Below are positions 18,331 through 26,842 of a stretch of 64,000 nt of DNA, in pieces; positions within the stretch are counted from its first letter, which is position 1; the number at the start of each line of letters is the position of its first letter. The stretch is taken from contig NZ_CP124836.1 in assembly GCF_029964055.1 (NCBI RefSeq), forward strand, positions 3,038,001 to 3,102,000, given 5' to 3'. The DNA is from Arthrobacter sp. EM1. Its GTDB lineage: Bacteria; Actinomycetota; Actinomycetes; Actinomycetales; Micrococcaceae. Under the pieces are notes generated by a model. That model did no database searches. It was given only the letters and a program-made list of their open reading frames with translations, and was not told the origin of the DNA. Position numbers and translations under genes: made by a program.

Positions 18331-19080
18331 GTGGCCAGCGAATCGACCGCAGCTTCAATTGACGAAACTTCAACCCACCAGCACCTGCATGAATTGGTGC
18401 TTCACAGCTCCGACGTGGAGGAGTTCCTGCGCGAATTGGCGCGGATCTCCGCACGCAGCCTTTCGGAGCCCGGAGACGAGATTCTCTGCGGAATTACCCT
18501 TTTCCGGCAGCGGAAGGCAGCGACGGTTGCCAGCAGCAGCCCGGCCGCCCAGTCCATGGACGAAATCCAGTACGCCTTCGGTGACGGCCCCTGCGTGACC
18601 GCCTCCCGGGAACAGGAAACCGTGCATATCAGGGATCTCGAGGAGTGCGGGCGCTGGCCACGGTACGCCGAGACCATGCGCGGCCACGGGGTCCGGTCGA
18701 TCCTGGCGTTGCCCTTCCTGCTCGACGGCGACACGCGGGCCGCGCTCAACCTGTATTCACGCCGGTCCGGAAGGTTCGATGGCAGGGCGATGGACCTGGC
18801 CCAGGACTTCGTCAGCCAGACGTCCCTGGCGTTGCGGCTGGCGGTGCGTTTTGCGCACTACAGCGACACTGCCGCGAACCTCAAGGCGACCCTGGAAACA
18901 CGGACCGGGATCGACGTCGCGGTCGGTATCATCATGGCCCAGAACCGCTGCAGCCAAGCTGAGGCCTTCGAACTGCTCAAGGCTGCTTCCAGCGCGCGCA
19001 ACGTTAAGCTGCATGCTGTGGCGGCCAGAGTCGTGGAATCGCTCGGCCAGGGTCCGGCCAGGACGCATTTCGAGGTTTAG
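18331..19080 (+). CDS. GAF and ANTAR domain antitermination regulator
   Basis: 249 aa. The GAF domain covers about residues 20-170 (QYAFGDGPCVTASREQETVH and LALPFLLDGDTRAALNLYS are typical). The ANTAR RNA-binding helical bundle covers about 175-235 (IDVAVGIIMAQNRCSQAEAFELL). Such proteins bind paired hairpins in mRNA leaders and control termination in response to a GAF signal. GTG start without strong ribosome site. Its stop TAG overlaps the convergent LOV-GGDEF-EAL gene by four bases. One of two such proteins in the window. Confidence 0.88.
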   Translation: MASESTAASIDETSTHQHLHELVLHSSDVEEFLRELARISARSLSEPGDEILCGITLFRQRKAATVASSSPAAQSMDEIQYAFGDGPCVTASREQETVHIRDLEECGRWPRYAETMRGHGVRSILALPFLLDGDTRAALNLYSRRSGRFDGRAMDLAQDFVSQTSLALRLAVRFAHYSDTAANLKATLETRTGIDVAVGIIMAQNRCSQAEAFELLKAASSARNVKLHAVAARVVESLGQGPARTHFEV

Positions 19081-21167
19081 CCCCCGCGCCGGATCTCCCG
19101 GACCAGCCAATCCACGATCATCCGGCTGGCGCCGGAGCTGCTGTCGGCCCTGTGCTGCTGGGCATGCCAGCGCTCGACGTCGTCCGGGCGCCCGCCGCGG
19201 GCGGCAAGGTATCCCGTGAAGGGACAGTCCTCAATCTTGTGCGGGTGCGGGGAACCGAGGCGCAGGAATTTCCAGTGGTATGCCAGCGCCCCCAGAGCCG
19301 TCCGGACCTGGTGGGGGTATTCCCGCGATTCGAACTCCGCGGTCCATTCGGGTACCTCGGAAGCAGGCATCGGGCGGGCAAGGTGGTAGCCCTGGCCGTA
19401 CCCCGCGCCCATCACGGCCACCGCCTCGGTCATCCCAAGATCCTCAAGGCCTTCGGCTACGACCGTCATGCCAAAATCCCTGCCGATTTGCACCAGCGTG
19501 GCGATTAGGCTTAGTGATTCCAGCGGACTGGTATGCAGTCCGGTGAGCATGTCCCGGTCAATCTTCACCGCCGTGAACGGCAGCATGGACAGCCGCTTCA
19601 GGCTGCTGTAGCCAGCTCCCAAATCGTCCATTGCAAGGCCTACACCCAGCTGGACCAGCCTGCTCAGCGGAGCGTGCACCGCGTCCCAGTCCGTCGTTCC
19701 GGTTTCGAGCAGTTCCAGGACAAGCCGCTGCGGCGCGATCCCGTGCCGCTGAAGCGACTCTTCAACAAACGTCGGGCAGTCCGGATCCAACAGGGTCGAT
19801 GGCGCAATGTTAACGGAGACCTTCGCGGAAAGCCCCTCCCCGTCCCAGGCCGGGAGGCAGGCCAACGCCTGGTCCAGTCCAAGCCGGAACAGCCTGTCGG
19901 TCTCCGCCTCGCTCAGGTACTGAAGGAACGCTGCCGGCGGCAATACACTGCCATCCACCAGCCTCAGCCGGGCCAGGGCCTCGAAAAGGTAGACGCTGCC
20001 GGCGCCGAGGTCCACGGCCGGCTGCATAAACATTTCCAACCCGCCGCCGAACAGCCGTTCCTTCAAGAGGTTCACGGGGCCGCTGCCGGCGCCCGGTTGC
20101 ACCGGCATGCCGCCGGGGACGCGCGTGCCCGGCAGGGTTCCGGGAGCCACGCGGGCGTCGGCTGCATCCGCGACCAGTTCCCACCAGCTCTCCGGTCCGC
20201 CAGCGCGGGTTTTGGCCACATTAAGGGCGGCGTAGGCGCCGCGCAGCAAGGTGCGCGTTTCCGTGCCGTTGCGGGGCGAAGACGCCAGTCCCGCGCTCAT
20301 GGTCAGGGAAATCCTTTCGCCGGCCGCCGCAAAACTTTCTTCAACGCTGCGGCCGAGGCGTTTGAGCACCCCGTCGAGCGCCGCGGCGGTGTCATCGCCG
20401 GCCGCGTATTCCACCACGAGGACAAATTCGTCGCCTCCCATCCGCGCCAAGAACTCCGCCGGCTGGAGGAGAGCCTGCATCCGGGCGGCCCAAGCTGCCA
20501 GGATCGCGTCACCGGCACTGTGACCGACGGCGTTGTTCACGTCCTTGAACCGGTCCAGGTCGATCAGCCCGAGGGCGACGGCCGGCCTGACGCCATCGTC
20601 GGGGTCCAGCACTTTGGCAAGGTGGGCGTCCAAGGCGGTGCGGTTAGGCAGGCCGGTCAGCTGGTCGTGGGTGGCCTGGAACCGGAGCTGTTCGTGCATT
20701 GCCATCCGGGCGTTGATATCGCGCTGCACGCTGACGAAGTGGGTAACCTGGCCGTCCTCATCCAAGAGCGGGGTGACGGTCAGGGCGTTCCAGAACGGCG
20801 AGCCGTCCTTGCGGTAGTTGAGGATGTCGCCCCGGAACTGCTCACCGCGGAACAAGGCGTCGCGGATGGCCTTGGCGGTCTCGGGTGCGGTGCCCGGACC
20901 TTGGAGGATCCGGCAGTTGTTTCCCAGCACCTCGGCCTCCGCGTAGCCGGTAATAGCACTGAAGGAGCGGCTGGCATGCATGATTCTCTGAGCCGAGTCC
21001 GTGATCAGGGAGATCTCGGAGGTGGCTGAGAGCGCCCGCACCAAGAGCTCCGGGGGAACGCCGTCGGCAACGTGCGGCGATCCCGCCGGCTCGGGAGATG
21101 CCCTGGGAAGTGGCATGCTGAAAGCCCCTGAAAGGTCAGTCCGGGGTCCGGAATTTGATAAGTCCAT
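19077..21167 (-). CDS. LOV-GGDEF-EAL protein, candidate blue-light cyclic-di-GMP enzyme
   Basis: 696 aa. The sensor at about 48-160 is a LOV-type PAS domain: GNNCRILQG puts the photoactive Cys at C85, and N117 and N127 (NYRKDGSPFWN) plus Q148 (VSVQRDI) are the FMN-contact residues. The GGDEF domain has intact GGDEF at 244-248. The EAL domain has EAL at 396-398, SVNIA, LELLETG, DDLGAGYSS (514-522), KIDRDM and AEGLED, so both diguanylate cyclase and phosphodiesterase activities look possible. The last 90 residues are His/Cys-containing and unassigned (HWKFL, HPHKIEDCPFTGYL). Confidence 0.88.
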   Translation of the reverse strand: MDLSNSGPRTDLSGAFSMPLPRASPEPAGSPHVADGVPPELLVRALSATSEISLITDSAQRIMHASRSFSAITGYAEAEVLGNNCRILQGPGTAPETAKAIRDALFRGEQFRGDILNYRKDGSPFWNALTVTPLLDEDGQVTHFVSVQRDINARMAMHEQLRFQATHDQLTGLPNRTALDAHLAKVLDPDDGVRPAVALGLIDLDRFKDVNNAVGHSAGDAILAAWAARMQALLQPAEFLARMGGDEFVLVVEYAAGDDTAAALDGVLKRLGRSVEESFAAAGERISLTMSAGLASSPRNGTETRTLLRGAYAALNVAKTRAGGPESWWELVADAADARVAPGTLPGTRVPGGMPVQPGAGSGPVNLLKERLFGGGLEMFMQPAVDLGAGSVYLFEALARLRLVDGSVLPPAAFLQYLSEAETDRLFRLGLDQALACLPAWDGEGLSAKVSVNIAPSTLLDPDCPTFVEESLQRHGIAPQRLVLELLETGTTDWDAVHAPLSRLVQLGVGLAMDDLGAGYSSLKRLSMLPFTAVKIDRDMLTGLHTSPLESLSLIATLVQIGRDFGMTVVAEGLEDLGMTEAVAVMGAGYGQGYHLARPMPASEVPEWTAEFESREYPHQVRTALGALAYHWKFLRLGSPHPHKIEDCPFTGYLAARGGRPDDVERWHAQQHRADSSSGASRMIVDWLVREIRRGG

Positions 21168-21174
21168 TGACAGA

Positions 21175-21888
21175 CTAACCCCCTGCCTCCCGGGGGCGGA
21201 CCGCTAGTGCCGGCCCCGGCGCGGCTGTTATGTCCAGGACAGTGCGGATTGTGTCCTCGTGAGCCAGGATCCTGAAGTGGCCGGCGTTGTCCAGCCGGAT
21301 GTTCCGGGCGCCGGGAAGCACACTGCCTTCTGGGATATGCGGATCAAACAGCCCGTAGACCGAGGTGATGCGCTCGTTCACGCGTTCCTCCCTGGACAGC
21401 TGCAGGGTCACGGCATTCCGGGGCGAAAAGGCGCGCAGGCTCGGCAGCAGCATAAACGAGGCGTAGCGCGAGCCGGAGAACGGCGAGCAGACCGCCACCA
21501 TACCCGTGATCCTGCGGTCGGGGTCCAGCTGCATCATCACGAATTTACCGATCAGTCCGCCTTTGCTGTGGGCGACGATCATAGCGTCGGAGAGGTCACG
21601 ATCCCGGATGTAGCCGGCAATCGCATCCGCGGCCCTGGGCACGGGAAGCCGGTTCCGGTGCAGCAGGGCCAGCACATGCACCGGATGTCCTGCCTTGTGA
21701 AGCCGCCGGACCAGCGGCAGCATAAAGCGCCAGTCCTCGTAGATTCCGGGAATCACAACGACGGGCCGGGCCGTCCCGCTGAGGAAATCTTCCGGCCCGG
21801 TCCGGGAAGCTGCGCTCCGGACTTGCCGGCCGGCGGCGTAAAGGTAGTCCTGGATCCACCATTGGACCCGCTGCAGGACCCCGCTCAT
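21175..21888 (-). CDS. lipase-like alpha/beta hydrolase
   Basis: 237 aa. VVVIPGIYEDW forms the oxyanion region, AHSKGG holds the nucleophile Ser, GLFDPHIPEG the acidic residue and NAGHFRIL the His. This resembles small EstA-type lipases. I set the start at 21888, where ATG overlaps the upstream hydrolase stop as ATGA (21885-21888); the 98-codon open extension lies inside that gene in another frame. No signal peptide. Substrate unknown. Confidence 0.8.
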   Translation of the reverse strand: MSGVLQRVQWWIQDYLYAAGRQVRSAASRTGPEDFLSGTARPVVVIPGIYEDWRFMLPLVRRLHKAGHPVHVLALLHRNRLPVPRAADAIAGYIRDRDLSDAMIVAHSKGGLIGKFVMMQLDPDRRITGMVAVCSPFSGSRYASFMLLPSLRAFSPRNAVTLQLSREERVNERITSVYGLFDPHIPEGSVLPGARNIRLDNAGHFRILAHEDTIRTVLDITAAPGPALAVRPREAGG

Positions 21889-22694
21889 CCGGGGCGCCCC
21901 GGGTGGACTTCCTCTGCCGGACGGCGGATCCCGGCGAAGTCCAGGATGGCTGCCGCCACGTCCTCGGATCGGTTGTGCTGCACCACATGCCCGGCGCCTT
22001 CGATTTCCAGCAGCTGCCCGTTCGCTGCACGTCCGGCCAACCGGCGGCACCAGTCCACGGAGGCCACGGGGTCGTCGGCACCGCGGATCACAAGGACCGG
22101 CGCAGTGACCCCGGGGATGCGCCTTTCCGTCGGATAGTCCATCATGACGCGCAGCGTTTTCAGGTACCAGCTGGCGCCGCACCGGAAATAGTCCGTGAGG
22201 ACAAGGGCGTTCGAGGACGGGCTTTCGTAAAACAGGCTGTCCCGGCTGAGCGCCAGGGCCTGCTGCAGCACGGTCCGCCTTTTCGAATCAACTACCGGCC
22301 CCATCAGGACCAGCTGGGCGATCCGGTGGGGCTGCTGCAGGGCCGCAGCCGTGGCGAACTGCGCGCCCATCGAGTGCCCGACGAGCACAAACTCCAGGAC
22401 GCCGAGCTGTTCGAGGGCACCCAGGATGTAGGTGGCCTGGTCCTCAACGGAGAGGGTGCGCTCCGGACGCGGTGTCGCTCCGAAACCGGGAAGGTCTATC
22501 GCGTAGGTGTCAACGGATTCCGCCAGCAGACCCTGGAGCCGGGTGAAATAGCGGTGCGAGACGCCGATACCGTGGATCAGCACAACGGCGGTGCGCGGCG
22601 CACCCGCCCGGGCCGGGGTACTGGAGGCGAACACGTGGCCCAGATGGCCTGCGGCCTCAACCTGAACGGGTGCGGGCCAGCCTCCGCTTTGCAT
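21885..22694 (-). CDS. alpha/beta hydrolase
   Basis: 269 aa. VVLIHGIGVSHRYFTRLQ precedes the nucleophile elbow GHSMGAQFA; the Asp lies in RGADDPVAS and the His in GAGHVVQHN, a complete triad of the monoacylglycerol-lipase/esterase type. ATG at 22694 chosen, with GGAAACGAAAA upstream; a GTG at 22760 is possible. Translationally coupled to the second hydrolase, so the two may act one after the other on an ester substrate. Confidence 0.8.
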   Translation of the reverse strand: MQSGGWPAPVQVEAAGHLGHVFASSTPARAGAPRTAVVLIHGIGVSHRYFTRLQGLLAESVDTYAIDLPGFGATPRPERTLSVEDQATYILGALEQLGVLEFVLVGHSMGAQFATAAALQQPHRIAQLVLMGPVVDSKRRTVLQQALALSRDSLFYESPSSNALVLTDYFRCGASWYLKTLRVMMDYPTERRIPGVTAPVLVIRGADDPVASVDWCRRLAGRAANGQLLEIEGAGHVVQHNRSEDVAAAILDFAGIRRPAEEVHPGRPG

Positions 22695-22763
22695 TTTTCG
22701 TTTCCACGCCGTCTTAGTTTTTTGCCCCGTGCCAGCGTCGGGTAAGCGTCCAGGCAGCACGCC

Positions 22764-22973
22764 TCAGCCTTGCCGCTTGTCCCGTTCGCTGAACTCCTCA
22801 TCGAGGTCGTAGTGCCTGAATTCGGTCTCCGGATTCGGTTCGCCCTCAGCCACGTATTCGTAGTCCAGCTGCCGCTGAACTTGGCTGTCAAGGACCTGCA
22901 AGTCCTTGTCCGCCACTGCGCTGAGGTCCTCGGGGAATTCATCCTCCGGGGTGAGGTGTAACTTCTCAGTCAT
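22764..22973 (-). CDS. small acidic protein of unknown function
   Basis: 69 aa, strongly acidic (HLTPEDEFPEDL, YDLDEEFSERDKRQG), with no cysteines and no hydrophobic segment, so probably soluble and partly disordered. AGAGAGGCATGCC overlaps the ATG and serves as ribosome site. It lies 69 bases upstream of the hydrolase pair on the same strand. Function not recognised. Confidence 0.6.
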   Translation of the reverse strand: MTEKLHLTPEDEFPEDLSAVADKDLQVLDSQVQRQLDYEYVAEGEPNPETEFRHYDLDEEFSERDKRQG

Positions 22974-23099
22974 GGCATGCCTCTCTCGGCCGGAAAGGGG
23001 TCTCGAACGGGGAGTAACGGCCGTATACAGGATACCCTCGGCCGCGCGGAGACGGTAGCCGGGGCATCAGCCTGCGGCGGTCAGCGGCCCGGGTGCCGG

Positions 23100-23456
23100 C
23101 TAGCTCCCTGATGGGCCGAGCGGCGGCGGTACCCCGTCATCCGGATTCTTCCCGGGCGGTGGTTCTTTGAGTTCAATGAAGACGGTGTGGGTTTCCGTGT
23201 CACCGGTGTTCTCGCCGGAATGGTCCTGAGCGGCGAGCCAGCGGGCCGCCCCGGCGGGGATTTCGACGTCGACGTCGCCACCTTGGCCGGAGAGCCTCCG
23301 GCGGAAGGAACTCAGTGTGACCATCACGCTGTCCGGGTGCCCGTGGGGCACTGTCTTATCGCCGGGCACGTCGCGGTACTCGAGGACTCGGACCCGGTCG
23401 TTTTCGAAAATGACCCGGTACAGCGAGGGGTTTGCTACCACCGGATCCTGTCCCAT
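23100..23456 (-). CDS. cupin-fold protein
   Basis: 118 aa small cupin. RVIFENDRVRVLEYRDVPGDKTVPHGHPDSVMVTLS contains the first cupin motif with H-x-H, and a weaker second motif is ETHTVFIELKEP. Proteins of this type often appear as cytoplasmic cupin proteins without assigned function. Standing alone between the small acidic protein and the VOC gene. Confidence 0.7.
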   Translation of the reverse strand: MGQDPVVANPSLYRVIFENDRVRVLEYRDVPGDKTVPHGHPDSVMVTLSSFRRRLSGQGGDVDVEIPAGAARWLAAQDHSGENTGDTETHTVFIELKEPPPGKNPDDGVPPPLGPSGS

Positions 23457-23513
23457 GGCGCGAGCATACGCCCGTCCCGACGCCCCCGCCAGAGGGGCGG
23501 GGCGGCAGGTGGC

Positions 23514-23945
23514 CTAAGATTCGGCCGGCGCCTGTCCCGGCTCGGAGCCGACGTTGACGAGCCAGTCGGTCCCGTACTTATCCGTGCACATTCCAAAGAC
23601 GTCTCCCCACGGAGACTTCTCCATCGGCACCGTCACCGCTCCGCCGTCGGCAAGACGGTCGAAGTAGCCGCGCAATTCGGTCTCGTCGGAACCGCTGAGT
23701 GAGACCGAAATGCTGCTGCCCGGCTTGTAGCCCATCGCTTCCGGCGTGTCAGCCCCCATTAGCACCATGCCGTTTCCCGCGGTCAGCCTGGCGTGCATGA
23801 TTTTGTCCTGCTCGCCGGCGTTCTCACTCATCTGGTAGTCGCCGAAAGTGCTTATGGTCAGTTCACCGCCAAACACGGACTGGTAAAACGTCATGGCTTC
23901 CTTCGCGTTGTCGCGAAAGCTCAGGTAGGGGTTCAACGTGGTCAT
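23514..23945 (-). CDS. VOC family protein (PhnB/3-demethylubiquinone-like)
   Basis: 143 aa vicinal oxygen chelate protein (LNPYLSFRDNAKEAMTFYQSVFGGEL, MHARLTAGNGMVLMGAD, PWGDVFGMCTDKYGTDWLVN). The PhnB-like subgroup is common and mostly uncharacterised. The start at 23945 has AGGAG 8 bases upstream; the 28-codon extension to 24029 is unlikely. No operon partner. Confidence 0.85.
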   Translation of the reverse strand: MTTLNPYLSFRDNAKEAMTFYQSVFGGELTISTFGDYQMSENAGEQDKIMHARLTAGNGMVLMGADTPEAMGYKPGSSISVSLSGSDETELRGYFDRLADGGAVTVPMEKSPWGDVFGMCTDKYGTDWLVNVGSEPGQAPAES

Positions 23946-24118
23946 GTCCAGGACTCCTAGCGGCTTGGATCCGGCCGGTACAGGGAGGGTTGGGGCGGCG
24001 GAGGCCGGTGCACCGTGCAGCCATATCATCCCGCAAATCGGTCCCTACGGGTAGGGGTGAACACTGCCGTTTGCAGAGCGAGCGAACCCCCTACGCTGTC
24101 CTGGTGGAGCGGCGCCGG

Positions 24119-24685
24119 CTACGCGGTCTGTCCGGCGTGCTCGCCCTCTGCGATCTCTTCGAGCAGCTTGTCGTTAAAAGCCGGGAGGTCGTCCGGGTTC
24201 CGGCTGGTCACGAGGCCCTGGTCCACCACCACTTCCTGGTCGCTCCAATTGGCGCCGGCGTTTTTCAGGTCGCTCTGGAGTGTGTGGAAGGACGTGACAT
24301 TGCGGCCGCGCACGACGCCGGCGTCGATCAACAACCACGGCCCGTGGCAAATCGAGGCCACCGGCTTATGCTGCTCAAAGAATGCCCGAGTGAAGGCCTG
24401 GGCGTCCTTGTCGACCCGAAGGTTGTCCGCGTTAACGACGCCGCCGGGGATCACCAAGGCGTGGAAATCGGAAGCGTTTGCGTCGGCAACAGTGAGGTCG
24501 ACGTCGAACACCTGACCCTTCTCGGTGCCGTCATAGCCCTGAAGCTTGCCCCGGCCGGGCGCCACGAGAGTGGGCTCGCCGCCGGCCTCCTTGACGGCGT
24601 TCCAGGGACTGGTCAGTTCCACCTGCTCCACGCCGTCGGTCAGCAGGAAGGCAACCTTTTTACCGGAAATGTTGTGTTCTGACAT
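24119..24685 (-). CDS. DJ-1/PfpI family protein (YhbO/Hsp31-like)
   Basis: 188 aa single-domain type 1 glutamine-amidotransferase-like protein. The nucleophile region is SICHGPWLLIDAG, with Cys followed by His, and the partner Glu is in DGVEQVELTSP. Family members are proposed glyoxalases, deglycases or chaperones in stress. Strong ribosome site AAAGGAGG six bases before the ATG at 24685. Confidence 0.87.
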   Translation of the reverse strand: MSEHNISGKKVAFLLTDGVEQVELTSPWNAVKEAGGEPTLVAPGRGKLQGYDGTEKGQVFDVDLTVADANASDFHALVIPGGVVNADNLRVDKDAQAFTRAFFEQHKPVASICHGPWLLIDAGVVRGRNVTSFHTLQSDLKNAGANWSDQEVVVDQGLVTSRNPDDLPAFNDKLLEEIAEGEHAGQTA

Positions 24686-24793
24686 GGGTCCTCCTTTGGT
24701 ATCCGGGGAGGTCCACGCAGCCATCGGACGGGCCGGGTCCTCCACTCGGAGAGATTAATGCCTTACGGCATCCACTCTAAGAAGGCCCAAACT

Positions 24794-24812
24794 CATAAGC
24801 AAGCTGATTATG
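24794..24812. promoter_or_regulatory. imperfect palindrome between the DJ-1 and DUF2630 genes
   Basis: CATAA and TTATG arms flank a 9-base core (GCAAGCTGA) in the 251-base divergent gap between the two genes. It is AT-rich against its surroundings, and could be an operator or promoter part. Nothing else is recognised in this gap. Confidence 0.3.
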
Positions 24813-24936
24813 CTGGCGGCGGATGCCGGGCGGCGGCGGGCATCCGGATGAACCACCACCACACGACGGTCCTCTGGCCAGCCCACCAACACCTCGCTAC
24901 TCTGGCACAAGGACAGCTACCCGAAAGAAGGCCGTT

Positions 24937-25188
24937 ATGGACGAACAACACATCCTGAAGCGAATCTCAGCCCTGGTGGAAGAAGAGCAGACTCTCCGCG
25001 AGAAGGCGCCCTCATCTTCGGCGGATTACGAACACGGCCCGGAGCATGCCCGCCTCAAGGGCATCGAAGAGGACCTTGACCAGTGTTGGGACCTGCTGCG
25101 CCAGCGCCGGGCCAAGCGGCAGTATGGCGAAGATCCGGATGAGGCGCAGCCCCGCCCCACCAATCAAGTGGAAAACTACGACTCCTAG
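24937..25188 (+). CDS. DUF2630 family protein
   Basis: 83 aa, helical and charged: ILKRISALVEEEQTLREKA, then LKGIEEDLDQCWDLLRQRRAKRQYGEDPDEA. This is the DUF2630 pattern, probably a short coiled-coil hairpin; no function is known. The ATG at 24937 has GAAAGAAGG upstream; the 38-codon upstream extension lacks any signal. Confidence 0.85.
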   Translation: MDEQHILKRISALVEEEQTLREKAPSSSADYEHGPEHARLKGIEEDLDQCWDLLRQRRAKRQYGEDPDEAQPRPTNQVENYDS

Positions 25189-25250
25189 CTCCACGGCACA
25201 CAGCCCCGGCGCGGTGAGCGTCCTGCGGGGTGATTGCGGCCCGGCCGGTC

Positions 25251-26000
25251 TCAGCCCTTGCTTGCCATTTCCCCGCTGACGGTTAAATTCTCGGCGACGT
25301 CGCGCAGCTTGATGTTCAACTCCGAACTGGCCCGCGAAAGGAGCAGGAAGGCCTGCTGGGCAGTGATCTTATAGCGCTCCATCAGGATTCCCTTGGCCTG
25401 TCCAATCAGGTCCCGGGTGTCAAGGGCCTGGGTGAGCTGGCTGACCTGCTGGCTACCGGCCAGCGCCACTGCCGCATGGGCTGCCACCATTGCCCCGATC
25501 CGCTCCGATTCGGCGTCGAAGGCGCCAGCCTCCCGACCAAAGAGGTTTAGGGCTCCGAGGTGGTTTCCGTTCACAAATAGCTGGAAGGAGAGCATACTTC
25601 TCGCCCCGAGCTTGAAGGCCGCCGCGGAGAAATCCGGCCAGCGCTGGTCCGTGCTGAGGTCTGGAACGCTGACAACCCGTTTGTCATAGGAGGCGTCCAG
25701 GCACGGCCCCTGCCCGGTCTCGCTCTGGAGCGCATCCACCCGGCGCGGAAGATCGCTGGAAGCGGCACGCGAGTCAATCTTCCGGCCGGGCGAGACGAGA
25801 CTGACCGAAGCCTCGGCCGCGTGCGGCACCAGTTCCAGGGCCGCGTGCACCACGCCGGCCAGCATGGACTCGGGGTCGTCCTCGTGCTGGAGCGCGCGGG
25901 CGATGTCACCGAGCCGGACGGCAAGTGCCGCCGCGCTGATCGGAGAAATTCCGCGTGTACCGTCCATCCGATCACCGTTTTGCGCTACACCTAGCACCAT
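25251..26000 (-). CDS. GAF and ANTAR domain antitermination regulator
   Basis: About 249 aa. GAF at about 15-170 (DIARALQHEDDPESMLAGVVHAALELVPHA; GQGPCLDASYDKRVVSV; SFQLFVNGNHLGALNLFG), ANTAR at about 185-245 (DLIGQAKGILMERYKITAQQAFLLLSRAS). Second protein of this kind in the window, with a different GAF. The start could be 26045, 26000 or 25967; I prefer 26000 for its GAGG nine bases upstream. No paired-hairpin ANTAR target was found in nearby leaders. Confidence 0.85.
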   Translation of the reverse strand: MVLGVAQNGDRMDGTRGISPISAAALAVRLGDIARALQHEDDPESMLAGVVHAALELVPHAAEASVSLVSPGRKIDSRAASSDLPRRVDALQSETGQGPCLDASYDKRVVSVPDLSTDQRWPDFSAAAFKLGARSMLSFQLFVNGNHLGALNLFGREAGAFDAESERIGAMVAAHAAVALAGSQQVSQLTQALDTRDLIGQAKGILMERYKITAQQAFLLLSRASSELNIKLRDVAENLTVSGEMASKG

Positions 26001-26210
26001 CGTGGCGTACCTCATCTTGGCCGGGTAAATCCAATGTCTCTTCACTGTGAAATATACGCCTTTGCCGGACCTGGTCCCGTCGCCCGCCAGGAGACCCGCA
26101 CCTTCCCGAATGGTAACCCGGAGTTAATCCGGGGGTGCGAGGCTGGTCTTGCCGCCCCTTTCGAGAGACGGACCCATCCGGCACGGCATACTCTCCAAGG
26201 AGCTGCAGAT

Positions 26211-26435
26211 ATGAACAGTCCAGAAGGCAATCCACCCAGTGGCCCCCCGAATGGGAACCCCAGCCAGGACCGGCCAGATGCCAGCAGCTCGCACATTCGC
26301 GAGGACGTAGCCATGACCGGCCGTTGCGGCAACGTGCACCTGCCCTCGGGCCGGACGTGCGTCCTGCCCGAACGGCATCAGGGTTCGTGCCGCTTCGTCG
26401 GCCCCGGGGACACCGGCCACCCGGCAGGTAACTAG
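26211..26435 (+). CDS. small Pro/Asn-rich protein with a Cys/His cluster
   Basis: 74 aa. The first 45 residues are Pro/Asn/Ser-rich and likely disordered. The end carries C-x3-H-x6-C-x5-H-x3-C (GRCGNVH, RTC, RHQGSC), a spacing that could bind one zinc ion. CAAGGAG eight bases before the ATG at 26211 supports translation. No family recognised. Confidence 0.6.
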   Translation: MNSPEGNPPSGPPNGNPSQDRPDASSSHIREDVAMTGRCGNVHLPSGRTCVLPERHQGSCRFVGPGDTGHPAGN

Positions 26436-26490
26436 CTGCCTCGGCGGGCGGGGCTGGTTGCCGGCCAAGGACGGCGCGTACGCTCACGAT

Positions 26491-26808
26491 GTGGACATTG
26501 TCGAATTTTTGTCTGAGCGGATCAGCGAGGACGAGGCCGTGGCGCGGACCCTCCTCGGCGACCGGACCGTCTCGCAATCCGGCGCCTGGTACGAACAGCG
26601 CCTCTTGCTCGAATGCGAGGCGAAAAAACGCCTGATCCGAATCGTGGAATCAGCCCGCCAGGCGGCACTTGCAGCCCTGGTCAGCGCCCCGGCTCAGGAC
26701 GCCGGCTGGATCCCGCAGTCCCTCGAATGGATGGAGCGCTCACTGAACGCCCTCGCCCTGCCGTACATCGACCACCCTGACTTCGAGCAGGACTGGCACC
26801 AAACCTAG
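26491..26808 (+). CDS. DUF6221 family protein
   Basis: 105 aa; starts DIVEFLSERISEDEAVAR and contains ECEAKKRLIRIVE and the C-terminal LNALALPYIDHPDFEQDW, the DUF6221 pattern common in actinobacteria. Function unknown. The start is the GTG at 26491, as the homologous N-terminus begins there. TACGCT ends six bases before it, suggesting a leaderless transcript. A TTG at 26458 is the only upstream alternative. Confidence 0.75.
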   Translation: MDIVEFLSERISEDEAVARTLLGDRTVSQSGAWYEQRLLLECEAKKRLIRIVESARQAALAALVSAPAQDAGWIPQSLEWMERSLNALALPYIDHPDFEQDWHQT

Positions 26809-26842
26809 GCTCTCCCCCGGCGGCGCCTGACAGAATGGCTCC

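Noticed and set aside
19533..21029. 498-codon + strand open frame
   Set aside because: Antisense to the LOV-GGDEF-EAL gene, whose motifs are complete; composition typical of a shadow frame.
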